From Scatavimonas merdigallinarum (GTDB lineage Bacteria > Bacillota > Clostridia > Oscillospirales > Acutalibacteraceae), in contig DVFW01000043.1 of assembly GCA_018713055.1 (NCBI GenBank), positions 1 to 17,977 of the forward strand: a DNA stretch of 17,977 nucleotides, read 5' to 3'. Within the stretch, counting starts at the first letter, position 1. Every line of letters begins with the position of its first letter. Under the pieces are notes generated by a model, which was given only the letters and a program-made list of their open reading frames with translations, was not told the DNA's origin and did no database searches. Position numbers and translations under genes: made by a program. Of this stretch, positions 1-6,719 are shown piece by piece.

Positions 1-130
1 CAAAGTAGATCACATCGCCTCCCGCTGCTTTTGCCGTTGTGGAAACGTTTACAGCTCCAACCATAAGCATCCCCAACACCAGCAGCATTGTCAGCGCTAT
101 GCTTGTGACCCTGTGCTGTCTTTTTACCAT
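1..130 (-). CDS. Secreted protein, N-terminal fragment (runs off left edge)
   Basis: Only the first 43 codons are inside the window, read leftward from the ATG at 128-130. An AAGGAGG ribosome site at 138-144 fixes the start. The peptide opens MVKRQHR, then a long hydrophobic core (SIALTMLLVLGMLMVGAV) and a polar VSTTAKAAGG stretch, which is a classic Sec signal peptide with likely cleavage near AKA-AGG. The visible mature part begins GGDVIYF. That resembles the VxVYFDN opening of the starch-binding-like module inside the CotH-dockerin protein at the other end of this window, so this may also be a carbohydrate-binding extracellular protein. Seven residues are too few to prove it. Function is otherwise unknown; secretion is well supported, the family is not. 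Confidence 0.8.
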   Translation of the reverse strand, partial: MVKRQHRVTSIALTMLLVLGMLMVGAVNVSTTAKAAGGDVIYF

Positions 131-159
131 TCAAAATCCTCCTTCTTTTTAACTGAAAA

Positions 160-210
160 ATGGTCTTCCGATTTTCATCTGAAAAAGACCATCTATCATA
201 ATTAATTATA
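160..210 (-). promoter_or_regulatory. Putative promoter -10 and leader hairpin of the left-edge secreted gene
   Basis: On the minus strand a consensus TATAAT lies at 205-210, but no good -35 sits 16-18 bases upstream (AAATTT at the right distance). A start near 198 would place an inverted repeat, ATGGTCTT (185-192) with AAGACCAT (160-167), at the very 5' end of the transcript, just upstream of the ribosome site at 138-144. It could be a stabilising or regulatory leader hairpin. The rest of 211-340 is AT-rich and shows nothing else recognisable. Confidence 0.35.
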
Positions 211-340
211 CAACTTTACCAAATTGTAAATTTCTTTCTTAGAACTTTTATACTGTGTAATTAAACAAACTTCATAAAATGAATTTATACATTTTTTACA
301 AACACCAACGGCTATTCTACATAGTCCGGCCCTTTCCCAT

Positions 341-384
341 AAAAATATGCTGCAAGCTCTGAAAACCGCCTGCAGCATATTTTC
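341..384 (-). terminator. Rho-independent terminator of rarA
   Basis: Arms AAATATGCTGCA (343-354) and TGCAGCATATTT (371-382) form a 12-bp perfect stem with a 16-base loop. On the minus strand it is followed by a U run (341-345). It starts two bases after the rarA stop codon. Confidence 0.88.
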
Positions 385-385
385 C

Positions 386-1651
386 TTACTTTTTAATTTT
401 ATCCCAATACATTTTAAAAGCTTGCTCGTTTTTGTTGTCGCCAAACACATAATATTTGCTGCCCGCAAGAACATCCGGCAAATATTGCTGGGCAACCCAA
501 TGATTGGGGTAATCCTGCGGATACTTGTAAAATTGCCCTTTATTTTCATTATCGTCACCGTCGTAATGCATATTTTGCAAAGCGCGTGGAATGATTCCAA
601 TTTTTCCAGATTCAATATCTTGCATTGCAAGATCAATTGCCTGATATGCAGAATTGCTTTTCGGGGCATTACATACCAATACAACCGCATCTGCAAGCGG
701 AATTCTGGCTTCCGGCAAACCCACCTGCAGCGCAATATCCACACAGGCTTTGACAATAGAGATTGCCTGCGGATAGGCCAGCCCCACATCTTCGCAAACG
801 CAAACCAACAAGCGCCTGCAGGCCGACGGAAGATCCCCCGCTGCAAGAAGCCTACCGAGATAATGCAGTGCTGCGTCCGAGTCGGAACCGCGCATGGATT
901 TTTGGTAGGCAGACACAATGTCGTAATGCTCATCGCCGCTCTTATCGTAGCGCATCGCGCTTTTCTGCGCCAGCTGCCTGACTGTTTCCAGCGTGATATA
1001 GCGCACCCCATTCTTTACAGGCGACGCCAGTACGCTCAGCTCCACGGCGTTTATTGCTTTGCGCACATCGCCGCCGCAGGCCGTTGCAACATATAAAACC
1101 GTTTCGTCATCTACATCTATTGTTTGCCCCAGCTCTTCTGTTAAAACGTCAAATGCGCGCCAGACTGCCTTTGCAACCTCTTCTTTTACAACAGGCTTAA
1201 ATTCAAACACCGTACAGCGGCTTAAAATTGCATTATATACATAAAAATACGGATTTTCTGTGGTGGAAGCAATCAGCGTAATACTACCGTTTTCAATAAA
1301 CTCCAAAAGCGTCTGCTGCTGCTTTTTATTAAAATACTGAATTTCATCAAGATAAAGCAAAATTCCGTTCATCCCGCCAAAGGTATCCAACTGGTTTACA
1401 ATTTCCTTAATATCGGCTGTGGAGGCAGTTGTCCCATTGAGCTTTCTGAGTGTACGGTTGGTCTGCTTTGCAATAATTGCCGCAAGCGTACTTTTGCCCA
1501 CGCCGGAAGGACCGTAAAAAATCATATTGGGTATTTCGCCAGACTGAATAATATTGCGCAACGGCCTGCCTTCCCCCAGCAGATGGGTCTGCCCTACAAC
1601 ATCATCCAGCGTCTTGGGCCGCAGGCGCTGTGCAAGCGGGGCTGTATTCAT
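386..1651 (-). CDS. rarA: Replication-associated recombination protein A (RarA/MgsA), AAA+ ATPase
   Basis: AAA+ ATPase related to clamp loaders and RuvB that acts at stalled replication forks. From the ATG at 1651 the protein has 421 residues, near the family's usual length. The N-terminus carries the hallmark PLAQRLRPKTLDDVVGQ, then Walker A GPSGVGKS at about residues 47-54, Walker B LLYLDE at about 98-103, sensor 1 in ASTTEN at about 128-133 and an arginine finger LSR near 145. The C-terminal half matches the helical lid and MgsA tetramerisation region. The Walker A reads GPSGVGKS rather than GPPGTGKT. A GTG nine bases upstream (1660) is an alternative start: the GGAAAGG at 1664-1670 is 3 bases from the GTG and 12 from the ATG, so it does not settle the choice. 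The gene stands alone, with its own promoter and terminator. Confidence 0.95.
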   Translation of the reverse strand: MNTAPLAQRLRPKTLDDVVGQTHLLGEGRPLRNIIQSGEIPNMIFYGPSGVGKSTLAAIIAKQTNRTLRKLNGTTASTADIKEIVNQLDTFGGMNGILLYLDEIQYFNKKQQQTLLEFIENGSITLIASTTENPYFYVYNAILSRCTVFEFKPVVKEEVAKAVWRAFDVLTEELGQTIDVDDETVLYVATACGGDVRKAINAVELSVLASPVKNGVRYITLETVRQLAQKSAMRYDKSGDEHYDIVSAYQKSMRGSDSDAALHYLGRLLAAGDLPSACRRLLVCVCEDVGLAYPQAISIVKACVDIALQVGLPEARIPLADAVVLVCNAPKSNSAYQAIDLAMQDIESGKIGIIPRALQNMHYDGDDNENKGQFYKYPQDYPNHWVAQQYLPDVLAGSKYYVFGDNKNEQAFKMYWDKIKK

Positions 1652-1689
1652 ACGGTTCACAAACCTTTCCGGAAAAGAGTTTTTCTTTA

Positions 1690-1718
1690 ATAGTACCCCC
1701 GTTTTCGCACGCCGTCAA
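1690..1718 (-). promoter_or_regulatory. Sigma-A promoter of rarA
   Basis: On the minus strand TTGACG (1713-1718) is followed by a 17-base spacer and TACTAT (1690-1695). It lies about 40 bases upstream of the rarA start, in the short gap after the glyA terminator. Confidence 0.75.
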
Positions 1719-1735
1719 GCCTTTTACCATTTGGC

Positions 1736-1772
1736 AAAAGGGCGGCTGCGTTTACAACACAGCCGCCCTTTT
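1736..1772 (-). terminator. Rho-independent terminator of glyA
   Basis: Perfect 13-bp stem AAAAGGGCGGCTG (1736-1748) with CAGCCGCCCTTTT (1760-1772) and an 11-base loop, 11 bases beyond the glyA stop. It is GC-rich with flanking T/A runs, so it could work in both directions, although only minus-strand traffic arrives here. Confidence 0.9.
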
Positions 1773-1783
1773 AAACAAGCGCT

Positions 1784-3037
1784 TTATTCATACAAAGGGT
1801 AACGCTTACAAAGCTCTGTAACGCCGGCACGCACTTTTTCTGCGTTGCCTTCAAAGTCTTCCATAACCATCGTAATGAATTCCGCAATTTGATCCATAGC
1901 ATGCTCGTCCAGGCCTCTGGTTGTCACCGCCGCCGTGCCCATGCGGATTCCACTTGTTATAAACGGGCTTCTCGGTTCATTGGGAACCGTATTCTTATTC
2001 ACCGTAATATAGACCTCGTCTAAACGCTGCTCCAGGTCTTTGCCTGTAAGGTCGCTGTTGCGCAGATCAAGCAAAAGCACATGGTTATCCGTCCCGCCGG
2101 AAACAAGCGTATGCCCCCGTTTGAGCAGGCCCTGGGCAAGCGCTGCGCAGTTGGAAACAATTTTCTTCCCATACTCCTTAAACTCCGGCTTAAGCGCCTC
2201 GCCAAGGCATACCGCCTTTGCGGCGATGGTGTGCATTAAAGGCCCGCCCTGTGTACCCGGAAAGATGGCCTTATCCACCGCCTTTGCAAATTCTTCCCTG
2301 CAAAGGATCAGCCCGCCTCTGGGGCCACGCAGTGTTTTATGCGTTGTTGTTGTAACAAAATGCGCATGCTCCACGGGATTTGGATGCACGCCTGCTGCAA
2401 CCAAACCGGCAATATGTGCCATATCAACCATTAAATAGGCGCCACAGGCGTCAGCAATTTCTCTGAACTTTTTAAAATCGATGATTCTTGGGTAAGCGCT
2501 GGCGCCGCATACGATCATTTTGGGCCGGCAAGCAAGCGCTTGCTCCATAACCATGTCATAATTGATCCTATGCGTTTGCGGGTCCACACCATACGACACA
2601 AAATGATAGTACCTGCCCGATAAATTAACAGGGGAACCATGCGTTAGGTGCCCGCCCTCGCTAAGATTCATACCCATAACCGTGTCGCCCGGGTTAAGCA
2701 TGGCAAAATACACTGCCATATTTGCCTGTGCGCCGGAATGCGGCTGTACGTTTGCATGCTCCGCCCCAAACAGCTCACATGCCCTCTTCCGCGCAATTTC
2801 TTCCACTACGTCTACGCATTGACACCCGCCATAGTAACGCTTGCCGGGGTAACCCTCCGCATATTTATTGGTAAGCACACTGCCCATTGCTGCCATTACC
2901 GCCGGGGAAACAATGTTTTCTGATGCAATCAGTTCCAGATTCCTGCGCTGCCTTTTCAGCTCCTGATGCATGGCATCCCCAACTTCCGGGTCATATGCGC
3001 TGGTAAAGCCTATGCTGTCTAACATATCCTTATACAT
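1784..3037 (-). CDS. glyA: Serine hydroxymethyltransferase
   Basis: PLP enzyme that converts serine and tetrahydrofolate to glycine and 5,10-methylene-tetrahydrofolate, the main cytoplasmic source of one-carbon units. The protein has 417 residues, the normal length for the family. Hallmarks are RRNLELIASEN (about 31-41), NKYAEGYPGKRYYGG (57-71), QPHSGAQANMAVY (98-110), VDMAHIAGLVAAG (204-216) and the PLP-lysine motif TTTTHKTLRGPRGG with Lys at about 234. The frame stays open 31 codons further upstream, but the ATG at 3037 (MYKDML) fits both the family N-terminus and a GGAAAGGA ribosome site ending 9 bases before it. An ATG at 3046 overlaps that site. The gene is monocistronic and divergent from the leucine-controlled leuA. 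Confidence 0.97.
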   Translation of the reverse strand: MYKDMLDSIGFTSAYDPEVGDAMHQELKRQRRNLELIASENIVSPAVMAAMGSVLTNKYAEGYPGKRYYGGCQCVDVVEEIARKRACELFGAEHANVQPHSGAQANMAVYFAMLNPGDTVMGMNLSEGGHLTHGSPVNLSGRYYHFVSYGVDPQTHRINYDMVMEQALACRPKMIVCGASAYPRIIDFKKFREIADACGAYLMVDMAHIAGLVAAGVHPNPVEHAHFVTTTTHKTLRGPRGGLILCREEFAKAVDKAIFPGTQGGPLMHTIAAKAVCLGEALKPEFKEYGKKIVSNCAALAQGLLKRGHTLVSGGTDNHVLLLDLRNSDLTGKDLEQRLDEVYITVNKNTVPNEPRSPFITSGIRMGTAAVTTRGLDEHAMDQIAEFITMVMEDFEGNAEKVRAGVTELCKRYPLYE

Positions 3038-3071
3038 AGTGAACATTCCTTTCCATACATGCTTGTATTTT

Positions 3072-3100
3072 ATTATACGGTAACGCGCCGCGTTTTTCAA
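3072..3100 (-). promoter_or_regulatory. Sigma-A promoter of glyA with palindromic spacer
   Basis: Minus-strand TTGAAA (3095-3100), 17-base spacer, TATAAT (3072-3077), about 35 bases before the start codon. The spacer contains a perfect 6+1+6 palindrome AACGCG-C-CGCGTT (3082-3094), positioned where a repressor would block RNA polymerase. The promoter is clear; the operator role is inference. Confidence 0.8.
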
Positions 3101-3196
3101 GAGAATCTGGCAAATTCGGCCTGCTTCCATGTTGTTTTTCCGGCTGTTTTCATTTTGAAGGAAATCTGCGTATAATAAATTATTTTTCTAAAACGC

Positions 3197-3225
3197 TTGA
3201 CAAAAAAGTTTTTTGTGCATATAAT
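3197..3225 (+). promoter_or_regulatory. Consensus sigma-A promoter of the leuA T-box transcript
   Basis: Perfect TTGACA (3197-3202), 17-base spacer, perfect TATAAT (3220-3225). The predicted start near 3232 coincides with the first base of T-box stem I. The 96 bases between this promoter and the -35 of divergent glyA hold no gene. Confidence 0.92.
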
Positions 3226-3231
3226 CATAGC

Positions 3232-3518
3232 GACAATTGAATGAAACCTTTGAAGAAAGACTATGAAGGGAATAAGATACAATTGCGCAAAGCAAAGAGA
3301 ACCGCCGGCCGGTGTAAGGCGGTGTTTGGCATTGTATGTATAGCTCATCCCGGAGTTGTCCGTTCGTAAGGCCGGGGCCTGAAGGGCGGAACGTAATGAC
3401 TGCGTTAACGGTCAGGGCTTTGCTGGAAGCCTGTTTGAGGAACGCTATGCGGCGTTTGAATTTGGGTGGTACCACGGATTTTATTCGTCCCTTTCTTTTT
3501 GGAAAGGGGCGTTTTTTT
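3232..3518 (+). promoter_or_regulatory. T-box riboswitch, probably tRNA-Leu (CUC specifier), upstream of leuA
   Basis: The nearly invariant T-box GGGTGGTACCACGG lies at 3464-3477 and is followed by a terminator at 3486-3518. Stem I closes by GACAATT (3232-3238) with AGTTGTC (3354-3360). Inside it ATACAAT (3277-3283) pairs with ATTGTAT (3331-3337), and a distal hairpin forms between CCGCC (3302-3306) and GGCGG (3318-3322). On the 3' side, between these helices, sits ATAG-CTC-ATCC, so CUC (3344-3346, leucine) is the natural specifier and agrees with the downstream gene. Known mechanism: uncharged tRNA pairs with the specifier and with the UGGN bulge, which stabilises the antiterminator and lets transcription reach leuA. 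The fold was made by hand; the specifier frame is inference supported by the gene. Confidence 0.93.
3486..3518 (+). terminator. Conditional terminator of the leuA T-box leader
   Basis: Stem CGTCCCTTTC (3486-3495) with GGAAAGGGGCG (3501-3511), loop TTTTT, then seven T (3512-3518). The 5' arm includes the CCC (3489-3491) that can instead pair with the GGG of the T-box antiterminator, so the two folds exclude each other. Confidence 0.9.
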
Positions 3519-3585
3519 ATATATATCTTGTAGCAGTTGGTAATTTCATATCATTTATACAGATGCATAACAGGAGGTTTTAAGT

Positions 3586-5295
3586 ATGTACACGTCTTAC
3601 AAAAAATACATTCCATTTAAACAAATTCCCTTAAAAAACAGGCAATGGCCAGACCGCGTGATTACAAAAGCACCTATATGGTGCAGCGTTGACCTGCGCG
3701 ATGGAAACCAGGCTTTGATCGATCCAATGAATTTGCAGGAAAAGCTTGAGTTTTTTAAAGCTTTATGCGATATGGGTTTTAAGGAAATTGAAATTGGCTT
3801 TCCCTCCGCCTCAGAAACAGAGTATGAAATTTGCCGGGAACTGATTGACGGCGGCCATATACCGGACGATGTAACCATTCAGGTACTTGTGCAGGCAAGG
3901 GAGCATTTAATCCGGAAAACTTTTGAGGCAATCCGGGGCGCCAAAAACGTAATTGTCCATTTTTACAATTCCACCTCTACCCTGCAGCGCAAGGTTGTAT
4001 TTCAGAAAGATATGGACGGTATTACGGAAATTGCCGTAAACGGCGCTAAGCTGATCCGCTCACTCACAGAAGACTTTGACGGCGATACGCATATCCGTTT
4101 TGAATATTCGCCTGAAAGCTTCAGCGGAACAGAGCCGGATTTTGCTGTTTCGATCTGCGCCGCCGTGATGGATGCGCTTGGAGCCACAAAAGAAAACCCC
4201 GTTATTTTAAACTTGCCCAACACGGTCGAAATGTGTACCGCCAATACCTTTGCGGATCAGATTGAATATTTCATACGCCACTTGCCAAACCGGGAGGCCG
4301 CCATTATCAGCATTCACCCGCACAATGACCGCGGCAGCGGCGTAGCCGCAGCAGAGCTTGCACTGCTTGCCGGTGCGCAGCGGGTAGAAGGAACGCTTTT
4401 TGGCAACGGTGAACGCACAGGGAATCTGGACATCGTAACGATGGGACTGAACATGTACACGCAAGGTGTAGATCCAAAGCTTGATTTCAGCGATCTTCCC
4501 AAATACAAGGAAATTTATGAACGCTGCACCAACATGAAAATCCACGAGCGCACCCCATATATAGGCGAACTTGTATTCACCGCTTTTTCCGGGTCTCACC
4601 AGGACGCCATCAACAAAGGGATTCAATATATGCGCAATTCGGGCACGCCGTATTGGGAGGTGCCTTATCTTCCAATTGATCCTGCAGATGTGGGCAGGCA
4701 ATATGAACCGATTATCCGCATTAATTCCCAATCTGGGAAAGGCGGAGCGGCATTTGTCATGTCCAACAACTTTGGTTATCATTTCCCCAAAAAAATGCAT
4801 CCGGAATTTGGCGCGTTGGTCCAGAAAGAATGCGAACGTCTGGGCAGAGAACTTGTTCCCGGGGAACTTTTGCATGTGTTTGAAAAAGAATACCTTTATA
4901 TCCCCAAAAAATACGAGTTAATCGGGCACCGCCTTTTTGAAGAAGGCACAGGAAACAGCAGCGGCCATACAGTGCATTTTAAGGGAACCATCCGCATCCA
5001 TGACAAAAGTACCGTTTCGGAAAAAGAAATTGAAGGCATCGGCAACGGCCCCATCGACGCTTTCTTTAACGCCATGAAAACCATTGGCGTAGACTGTTAT
5101 AAATTTGTCTCTTACCATGAGCACGCGATCAGCGAGGGATCTGATTCCAAAGCGATCGCCTATATTGAACTTCTGCGCAAAAACGGCAAAAGTATCTTTG
5201 GTGTCGGAATCGAAAGCAACATCAACATGGCTTCGATCGCTGGTGTGCTCAATGCAATCAACCGCGCCAATTACCTGTTTTCCAAAGGAGAGTAA
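3586..5295 (+). CDS. leuA: 2-isopropylmalate synthase, type 2 (long form)
   Basis: First committed step of leucine synthesis: acetyl-CoA plus 2-oxoisovalerate gives 2-isopropylmalate. The 569 residues and the start MYTSYKKYIPF...WPDRVITKAPIW match the long, mycobacterial/yeast-like subfamily rather than the shorter E. coli type. The DRE-TIM barrel shows the catalytic DLRDGNQAL at about 36-44, the metal ligands in SIHPHNDRG with His244 and His246, and NGERTGN at 274-280. The C-terminal portion (about 430-569) is the LeuA allosteric domain expected for leucine feedback. The AGGAGG at 3572-3577, 8 bases before the ATG, fixes the start. The gene is monocistronic; leuB, leuC and leuD are not adjacent. 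It is under T-box control and ends at a bidirectional terminator. Confidence 0.97.
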   Translation: MYTSYKKYIPFKQIPLKNRQWPDRVITKAPIWCSVDLRDGNQALIDPMNLQEKLEFFKALCDMGFKEIEIGFPSASETEYEICRELIDGGHIPDDVTIQVLVQAREHLIRKTFEAIRGAKNVIVHFYNSTSTLQRKVVFQKDMDGITEIAVNGAKLIRSLTEDFDGDTHIRFEYSPESFSGTEPDFAVSICAAVMDALGATKENPVILNLPNTVEMCTANTFADQIEYFIRHLPNREAAIISIHPHNDRGSGVAAAELALLAGAQRVEGTLFGNGERTGNLDIVTMGLNMYTQGVDPKLDFSDLPKYKEIYERCTNMKIHERTPYIGELVFTAFSGSHQDAINKGIQYMRNSGTPYWEVPYLPIDPADVGRQYEPIIRINSQSGKGGAAFVMSNNFGYHFPKKMHPEFGALVQKECERLGRELVPGELLHVFEKEYLYIPKKYELIGHRLFEEGTGNSSGHTVHFKGTIRIHDKSTVSEKEIEGIGNGPIDAFFNAMKTIGVDCYKFVSYHEHAISEGSDSKAIAYIELLRKNGKSIFGVGIESNINMASIAGVLNAINRANYLFSKGE

Positions 5296-5334
5296 GCGTA
5301 ATAAAACACGCAAACACACTTTATATAAACACAA

Positions 5335-5382
5335 AAAACCGCCTTCTGTTACAGACTTACAGCCTGAACAGAGGGCGGTTTT
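5335..5382. terminator. Bidirectional terminator between leuA and queH
   Basis: A 16-bp stem with one G-U pair, AAAACCGCCTTCTGTT (5335-5350) with AACAGAGGGCGGTTTT (5367-5382), loop of 16. There are T tracts on both sides (TTTT ending at 5382 on plus; A run 5333-5338 on minus). It serves both converging transcripts. Confidence 0.92.
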
Positions 5383-5395
5383 ACGTACAATCTTT

Positions 5396-6040
5396 TTACT
5401 GTTTTTTAACAGGGGAAGGCTTTTTCTGATTCTCTCTTTGTGAAAAAACACAGCCGCAGTAATTCTGCCGGTAGATACCATACAAGGCCGATAGCTCTGT
5501 AGAACGTTTAAAACCGTCTTTCTTTTTAAAATCTGAACACAAATAGCTTATTTGACGGCCATGCTCAATTTCTTTGCCGATCTGGTTGATCGTATGCGCA
5601 TTTTTAAGTGGACTGATCGTAAGGGTAGTGGCAAAAAAATCAAAACCCAGCTTTTTGGCCGTTTGCGCTGTTTTGTCAAGGCGCAGATGGTAACAGCGTT
5701 TGCAGCGTTCCCCTCCCTCGTTTTCCGCTTCATAGCCTTTGCAGGCAGCATAAAACGCTTCTTTTTCAAAATCACCTTCCAGATAACGCACACGGTTTTT
5801 TACTGGCATATCTGCAATCAGTTTCTTTTGCTCCGCGCTTCTGAGCGCATACTCGGCGTCCGGATACAGGTTGGGGTTATAATAAAAAACGACAATGGAA
5901 AAATATGCGGAAAGATATTCGATCACATAACTGCTGCAAGGCGCGCAACAGCTGTGCAACAGCAGCGAAGGGACGCGCGCTTCCCTTTGCAGCTGTAAAA
6001 GCAGCACATCCATTTCTTTTTGATAATTGGGGATATACAT
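5396..6040 (-). CDS. queH: Epoxyqueuosine reductase QueH (formerly DUF208)
   Basis: Reduces epoxyqueuosine to queuosine in the tRNA wobble position, the cobalamin-independent alternative to QueG. The 214-residue protein has the family's cysteine pattern: HSCCAPCS (Cys31, 32, 35), GERCKRCYHLR (Cys113, 116) and NYCGCVFS (Cys195, 197), expected to hold the iron-sulfur cluster and nearby iron. TTLTISPLKN (about 138-147) is also typical. It lies four bases after the HAD phosphatase stop, with a weak GGTGATGG ribosome site, so translation is probably coupled. It is the last gene of a four-gene operon. No other queuosine gene is in the window. Its short basic C-terminal tail (QKKPSPVKKQ) is not conserved in what I know of the family. 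Confidence 0.94.
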   Translation of the reverse strand: MYIPNYQKEMDVLLLQLQREARVPSLLLHSCCAPCSSYVIEYLSAYFSIVVFYYNPNLYPDAEYALRSAEQKKLIADMPVKNRVRYLEGDFEKEAFYAACKGYEAENEGGERCKRCYHLRLDKTAQTAKKLGFDFFATTLTISPLKNAHTINQIGKEIEHGRQISYLCSDFKKKDGFKRSTELSALYGIYRQNYCGCVFSQRENQKKPSPVKKQ

Positions 6041-6044
6041 ACCA

Positions 6045-6704
6045 TCACCAGCCGTTTACAATAAATTGCAGCAGATCCTCCGGCGTTTGCACCGTTGCCT
6101 GCGCGCCCGCAGCCAAAAGTTCCTGTTCCCCACGGAACCCCCACTGCACACCGCAAAACGCAAGCGCTGCATCCCTTGCCAAATATACGTCGACATCGCT
6201 ATCCCCCACATACAGACAAGCTTGTTTTTCGCAGCTAAGCTCCTTAAGCATAGCATATACGCTGGCACAGTCCGGCTTGGGAGCAAAGCCTTCTCTCTTT
6301 CCCCAGACTGCGGAAAACGAAACGCCAGGAAAGAGCTTTTTTATCATCTCTTGTACAAATGCATCGGGTTTATTGGAAAGTACACCTATTTGCACACCTT
6401 TTTCCTGCAGAGAACAAAGCATTGGTAAAATACCGTCGTACGGCTTTGTCTGGTCCATACAGTGCACCGCGTAATCCTGGTTAAAAAACTGCGTTACCTT
6501 TTCAACAAGTTGCTCTGACAGGCGCTCTGCGCCAATTGCACGTCTGACAAGCTGCGCTCTGCCGTTGCCGACAAACTGTTTATAGCTTATAACGGGATGC
6601 GCCGGCAGGCCATAAACCACAAGCGCCCTGTTCATGCTTCCGGCAAGATCATAAAGAGAGTTCACAAGCGTGCCGTCCAGATCAAAAATAACTGATTGAT
6701 ACAT
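6045..6704 (-). CDS. HAD-superfamily phosphatase, phosphoglycolate phosphatase-like
   Basis: 219 residues with all four HAD motifs: DLDGTL (nucleophile Asp8, acid Asp10), motif II SNK (Ser110-Lys112), motif III lysine in PKP (about 143) and motif IV GDSDVD (167-172). The alpha-helical cap between about residues 16 and 85 gives the subclass I Gph/PgmB-like type. The real substrate cannot be read from sequence; phosphoglycolate phosphatase, beta-phosphoglucomutase-like and pyrophosphatase activities are all possible. The start is supported by CGGAG about 8 bases upstream. It is third in the operon, 15 bases after the lipoprotein gene and 4 bases before queH. Confidence 0.9.
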   Translation of the reverse strand: MYQSVIFDLDGTLVNSLYDLAGSMNRALVVYGLPAHPVISYKQFVGNGRAQLVRRAIGAERLSEQLVEKVTQFFNQDYAVHCMDQTKPYDGILPMLCSLQEKGVQIGVLSNKPDAFVQEMIKKLFPGVSFSAVWGKREGFAPKPDCASVYAMLKELSCEKQACLYVGDSDVDVYLARDAALAFCGVQWGFRGEQELLAAGAQATVQTPEDLLQFIVNGW

Positions 6705-6719
6705 AGCTTTTCTCCGTTT

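Noticed and set aside
347..1096. Plus-strand 249-residue open frame opposite rarA
   Set aside because: Lies wholly on the opposite strand of the strongly supported rarA, has no recognisable motifs and no ribosome site; a shadow of the gene.
3038..3130. N-terminal extension of glyA
   Set aside because: Runs through the glyA -10 and -35 and reads unlike any SHMT; the start at 3037 fits the ribosome site and the family.
4207..4875. Minus-strand 222-residue open frame opposite leuA
   Set aside because: Complement of conserved leuA coding sequence, no promoter, no family signal.
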